From contig JAVXVG010000048.1 in assembly GCA_032229975.1 (NCBI GenBank), positions 1-64,000 of the forward strand: a stretch of 64,000 bases of DNA, in the 5' to 3' direction. Positions 61,914 through 64,000 of this stretch are shown here, in pieces (the stretch's first letter is position 1; every line of letters begins with the position of its first letter). The translations under genes and the position numbers were made by a program. Under the pieces are notes generated by a model. It was given only the letters and a program-made list of their open reading frames with translations. It made no database searches and was not told the origin of the DNA. Origin of the DNA: JAIVGV01 sp032229975 (GTDB lineage: Bacteria > Acidobacteriota > Blastocatellia > Pyrinomonadales > Pyrinomonadaceae).

Positions 61914-62900
61914 ATGGAGATTCGACAACTAAGGGCGCTCGCCGCGATTGCAGAGGCGCGCACGTTCACTGCCGCCGCCGTGCGCGTGCACGTCACGCAG
62001 GCGGCGATCAGCATGCAGATCAGGCAGCTCGAAGATGAAGTGGGCCTGCCGCTCTTCGTGCGCACGCCGCGTCGCTGTGTGCTCACAGAGGCGGGCGAGC
62101 GTCTGCTTGAGCGTGCGCAAAGGATACTGCGCGAGCACGACGGCGCGCTCGCGGAGATGGCAGAGCTATCGGGCGCGACGCACGGTCGGCTGCGACTCGG
62201 CAGCGCGTCCGCCATGTTCAGTTCCGACCCTTTGCCGCATGTGCTGCGCGAGTTGCACGCGCAGCACGAGCATGCCGACGTGTCAGTCACTTCCGGCACG
62301 AGCGCGGCTCTCGTCAAACAGATCGTCGCGGGCGATCTAGACATCGCGTTTGTCTCGCTGCCCGTCGAAGTGCGCGGCGTGCAGACCGAGCTACTGTTGA
62401 AGGACGAGTTGATCGCGATTGCGAGCCCGGAGCACGCGCACGCACGGCAGCGCGTCGTCAGTGCGTTTACACTCGCAGGCGAGAAACTAATTTTAGGCGA
62501 GCGTGGCGGCAACACGCGCCGTTTGATCGACGAGTTCTTCGAGCAGGCGGGTTTGCGCCCGCGCGTCGTGATGGAGTTGAGTCGCACGAACTCGATCAAG
62601 AAGATGGTCGAGCGCGGGATGGGCGTCGGCATCGTGCCCTTCCAGTCGGCGGTCGAGGAGATCGCCGAGGGCCAACTGGTGCGCTGGTGGATCGAGGGCG
62701 CGAAGATCAATGCGGAGATGGGGCTCGCGTATCTTTCCGGTAGTTATCAGCCGCCCGTGTTGCAGACGTTCGCGCGTCTCTGCCGTGAGCACTTCAAAGA
62801 GGTGATGAAGGAGCTTGAGAAGCGGCAGCAGAAACACGGGCGTGTGTCTGTGAAGAACGCGGGCAAGAGTAAGAAAGCAGGAGGCGCAAAGCATCGCTGA
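61914..62900 (+). CDS. LysR-family transcriptional regulator
   Basis: About 328 aa from ATG 61914, which has GGGGA 5-9 nt upstream; ATG 61902 has none. Winged HTH: MEIRQLRALAAIAEARTFTA, AAVRVHVTQAAISMQIRQLE, VGLPLFVRTPRRCVLTEAGE. A linker helix and the LysR substrate-binding domain follow (LRLGSASAMFSSDPLPHVLR, LVKQIVAGDLDIAFVSLPVE, MVERGMGVGIVPFQSAV). A Lys-rich tail (NAGKSKKAGGAKHR) ends it. Divergent location next to the amino-sugar kinase/murQ run makes it the likely regulator of that operon; its inducer is unknown. Confidence 0.93.
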   Translation: MEIRQLRALAAIAEARTFTAAAVRVHVTQAAISMQIRQLEDEVGLPLFVRTPRRCVLTEAGERLLERAQRILREHDGALAEMAELSGATHGRLRLGSASAMFSSDPLPHVLRELHAQHEHADVSVTSGTSAALVKQIVAGDLDIAFVSLPVEVRGVQTELLLKDELIAIASPEHAHARQRVVSAFTLAGEKLILGERGGNTRRLIDEFFEQAGLRPRVVMELSRTNSIKKMVERGMGVGIVPFQSAVEEIAEGQLVRWWIEGAKINAEMGLAYLSGSYQPPVLQTFARLCREHFKEVMKELEKRQQKHGRVSVKNAGKSKKAGGAKHR

Positions 62901-62949
62901 AGCGCGGGCCCGCCCGTTGGCCCTTTCCTTTTCAACGCGGGAGTCTTCG

Positions 62950-63210
62950 ATGACCTGCACACATCTGGATCAAATTCGCGATGTGATGCCGAGCGCACGC
63001 GGTTGCGAAGACTGTTTGAAGATCGGCGACACGTGGGTGCACCTGCGTTTGTGTTTGACGTGCGGGCACGTCGGCTGCTGCGACAGCTCGAAGAACAAGC
63101 ACGCGACCGCGCACTTTCACGCAAGTCATCATCCGATCATCAAGTCGTTCGAGCCGGGCGAAGAGTGGGGCTGGTGCTACGTCGATGAAGAGTACATGGA
63201 AACTATCTGA
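62950..63210 (+). CDS. UBP-type zinc finger protein
   Basis: 86 aa from ATG 62950 (GGGAG 7 nt upstream); an extension to 62917 is unlikely. The protein is essentially one ZnF-UBP domain with zinc ligands in CTHLDQIRDVMPSARGCEDC (two Cys pairs), CLTCGHVGCCD and HATAHFHASHHPIIKSFEPG, ending in WGWCYVDEEYM. UBP fingers bind the ubiquitin C-terminus in eukaryotes; bacterial versions are stand-alone with unknown ligands. 12 nt before the gamma-glutamyltransferase gene on the same strand, so possibly co-transcribed. Confidence 0.9.
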   Translation: MTCTHLDQIRDVMPSARGCEDCLKIGDTWVHLRLCLTCGHVGCCDSSKNKHATAHFHASHHPIIKSFEPGEEWGWCYVDEEYMETI

Positions 63211-63222
63211 GGGGAGTGAATC

Positions 63223-64000
63223 ATGAGAAGACGTTCAAGGAAGTTTGCCCGCGCTTTTGTGCTGCCACTACTTTCGGTGCTGTTGATTTCGGCCTCACTG
63301 CCCACGGCTTCGAGCGACACGTTTCGTCCGGTCGTGCGCGGGCGGCGCGGAGTGGTCGCGGGCGGCCAGCCGCTCTCGGTCGAAGCCGGAATGCGAATCT
63401 TGCAGCGCGGCGGCAACGCGACCGACGCGGGCGTGGCGACCATTCTCGCCGCTTCCGTCATAGAGTTCTCGCACTTCTCTTTCGGCGGCGAAGTTCCGAT
63501 CTTGATCAAGCTGCGCGGGCGAAGCGTTGTTGTTGTCGAGGGCATGGGCAACGCGCCCGCGAAGGCGACGCGAGAGTTCTTCATCGAGCGCGCGCGCACG
63601 AACACGAACCGCGAAGCTGGAACTGCGCCCGACAACGCAGGCGCACAAACGGGCAGCGCACAGTCGCGCGCCGATTCACAGACTCCGGCGTCCGACGACG
63701 TTATGGCTCAGCCTCGCGCGCAACGACTTGGGTTGCATCAAGTCATTCGCGATCCGGACTGGCTCGGCTCATCAGCAGCGATGAACCCGCCGCCGTCCGC
63801 GCAGTTCTACATTCCTTCAACCGGCCCACTCCCCGCGACCGTCCCCGCCGTGCTCGATGCGTGCGTCACCGCGCTCGACGAGTTCGGTACGATGTCGCTC
63901 GCAGACGTGATGCAGCCCGCGATCGAACTCGCCGATGGTTTCCCCATCGATGAGTTGCGCGTTGATTACATACGCAGGCTCTCGCCCGTCTTCTCCAAGT
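63223..64000 (+). CDS. ggt: Gamma-glutamyltransferase, N-terminal part
   Basis: The frame is open to the right edge (about 259 codons), so the gene is cut by the window. ATG 63223 with GGGGAG 7-12 nt upstream. Signal peptide ARAFVLPLLSVLLISASLPT. GGT N-terminal hallmarks: RGRRGVVAGGQPLSVEAGMR, ILQRGGNATDAGVATILAAS, VEGMGNAPAKATREFF, and VLDACVTALDEFGTMSLADV with PAIELADGFPIDE. Between about residues 125 and 205 there is an unusual Ala/Ser/Gln-rich insertion (TNREAGTAPDNAGAQTGS). GGTs cleave gamma-glutamyl amides, for example glutathione or gamma-D-Glu-linked peptides. The catalytic Thr of the small subunit is beyond the window. Confidence 0.88.
   Translation, partial: MRRRSRKFARAFVLPLLSVLLISASLPTASSDTFRPVVRGRRGVVAGGQPLSVEAGMRILQRGGNATDAGVATILAASVIEFSHFSFGGEVPILIKLRGRSVVVVEGMGNAPAKATREFFIERARTNTNREAGTAPDNAGAQTGSAQSRADSQTPASDDVMAQPRAQRLGLHQVIRDPDWLGSSAAMNPPPSAQFYIPSTGPLPATVPAVLDACVTALDEFGTMSLADVMQPAIELADGFPIDELRVDYIRRLSPVFSK

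Overview
The window reads as a chromosomal segment of a GC-rich, diderm bacterium, most likely an Acidobacteriota member (Blastocatellia/Pyrinomonadaceae-like). This is an inference from content: two very large Oar-type TonB-dependent receptors with carboxypeptidase-regulatory-like N-termini, a VWFA-domain protein of the acidobacterial type, a type IV pilus pilMNOPQ operon followed by a Roadblock/LC7 gene, and codon use rich in G/C and CGC. I see no insertion sequences, prophage genes, integrases or CRISPR arrays. Three tRNA genes (Pro-TGG, Arg-TCT, His-GTG) are present.

Region 1 (1-6.4 kb, minus strand): pilM-pilN-pilO-pilP-pilQ and the start of a Roadblock/LC7 gene. The operon has a consensus promoter about 430 nt upstream of pilM, and the leader contains a sequence with the core features of a cyclic-di-GMP-I (GEMM-I) riboswitch. 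Region 2 (6.6-16.4 kb): housekeeping and hypothetical genes, including rdgB, HU, a NUDIX hydrolase, the tRNAs, an MBL-rhodanese sulfur protein and a VWFA protein. Region 3 (16.6-24.8 kb): a secreted subtilase with a run of GVL(L/V)GD hexapeptides, a hybrid histidine kinase tail-to-tail with a single-domain response regulator, a glycine-zipper envelope protein, an OsmC-like protein and a small metallothionein-like gene. Region 4 (24.9-36.3 kb): a lytic transglycosylase lipoprotein, a glycogen-debranching-type enzyme, a VKOR/DsbA disulfide-forming pair, a methyltransferase, a class A beta-lactamase-like serine hydrolase overlapping gltS, and a YtcJ-like amidohydrolase. Repeat-built inverted structures lie on both sides of the gltS pair.

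Region 5 (36.4-64 kb) is the most coherent block and looks like a peptidoglycan / amino-sugar salvage locus. It holds a fused GlcD-GlcE flavoprotein plus GlcF (glycolate or D-lactate oxidation), nagA, an Oar-like receptor, a secreted D-aminoacylase and a second Oar-like receptor. These are followed by a minus-strand run: amino-sugar kinase, murQ, Na+/solute symporter, NagZ-type GH3 glucosaminidase, a serine hydrolase fused to a NamZ-type (DUF1343) exo-muramidase, and a TPR protein. A divergent LysR regulator sits at the promoter end. A gamma-glutamyltransferase, cut by the window edge, follows.

Together this suggests extracytoplasmic stripping of MurNAc and GlcNAc from murein fragments (NamZ, NagZ), uptake by a sodium symporter, phosphorylation, and MurQ cleavage to GlcNAc-6-P and D-lactate. 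NagA then deacetylates, and the GlcDE/F complex may oxidise the D-lactate. The chain is inferred from gene families and order, not shown directly.
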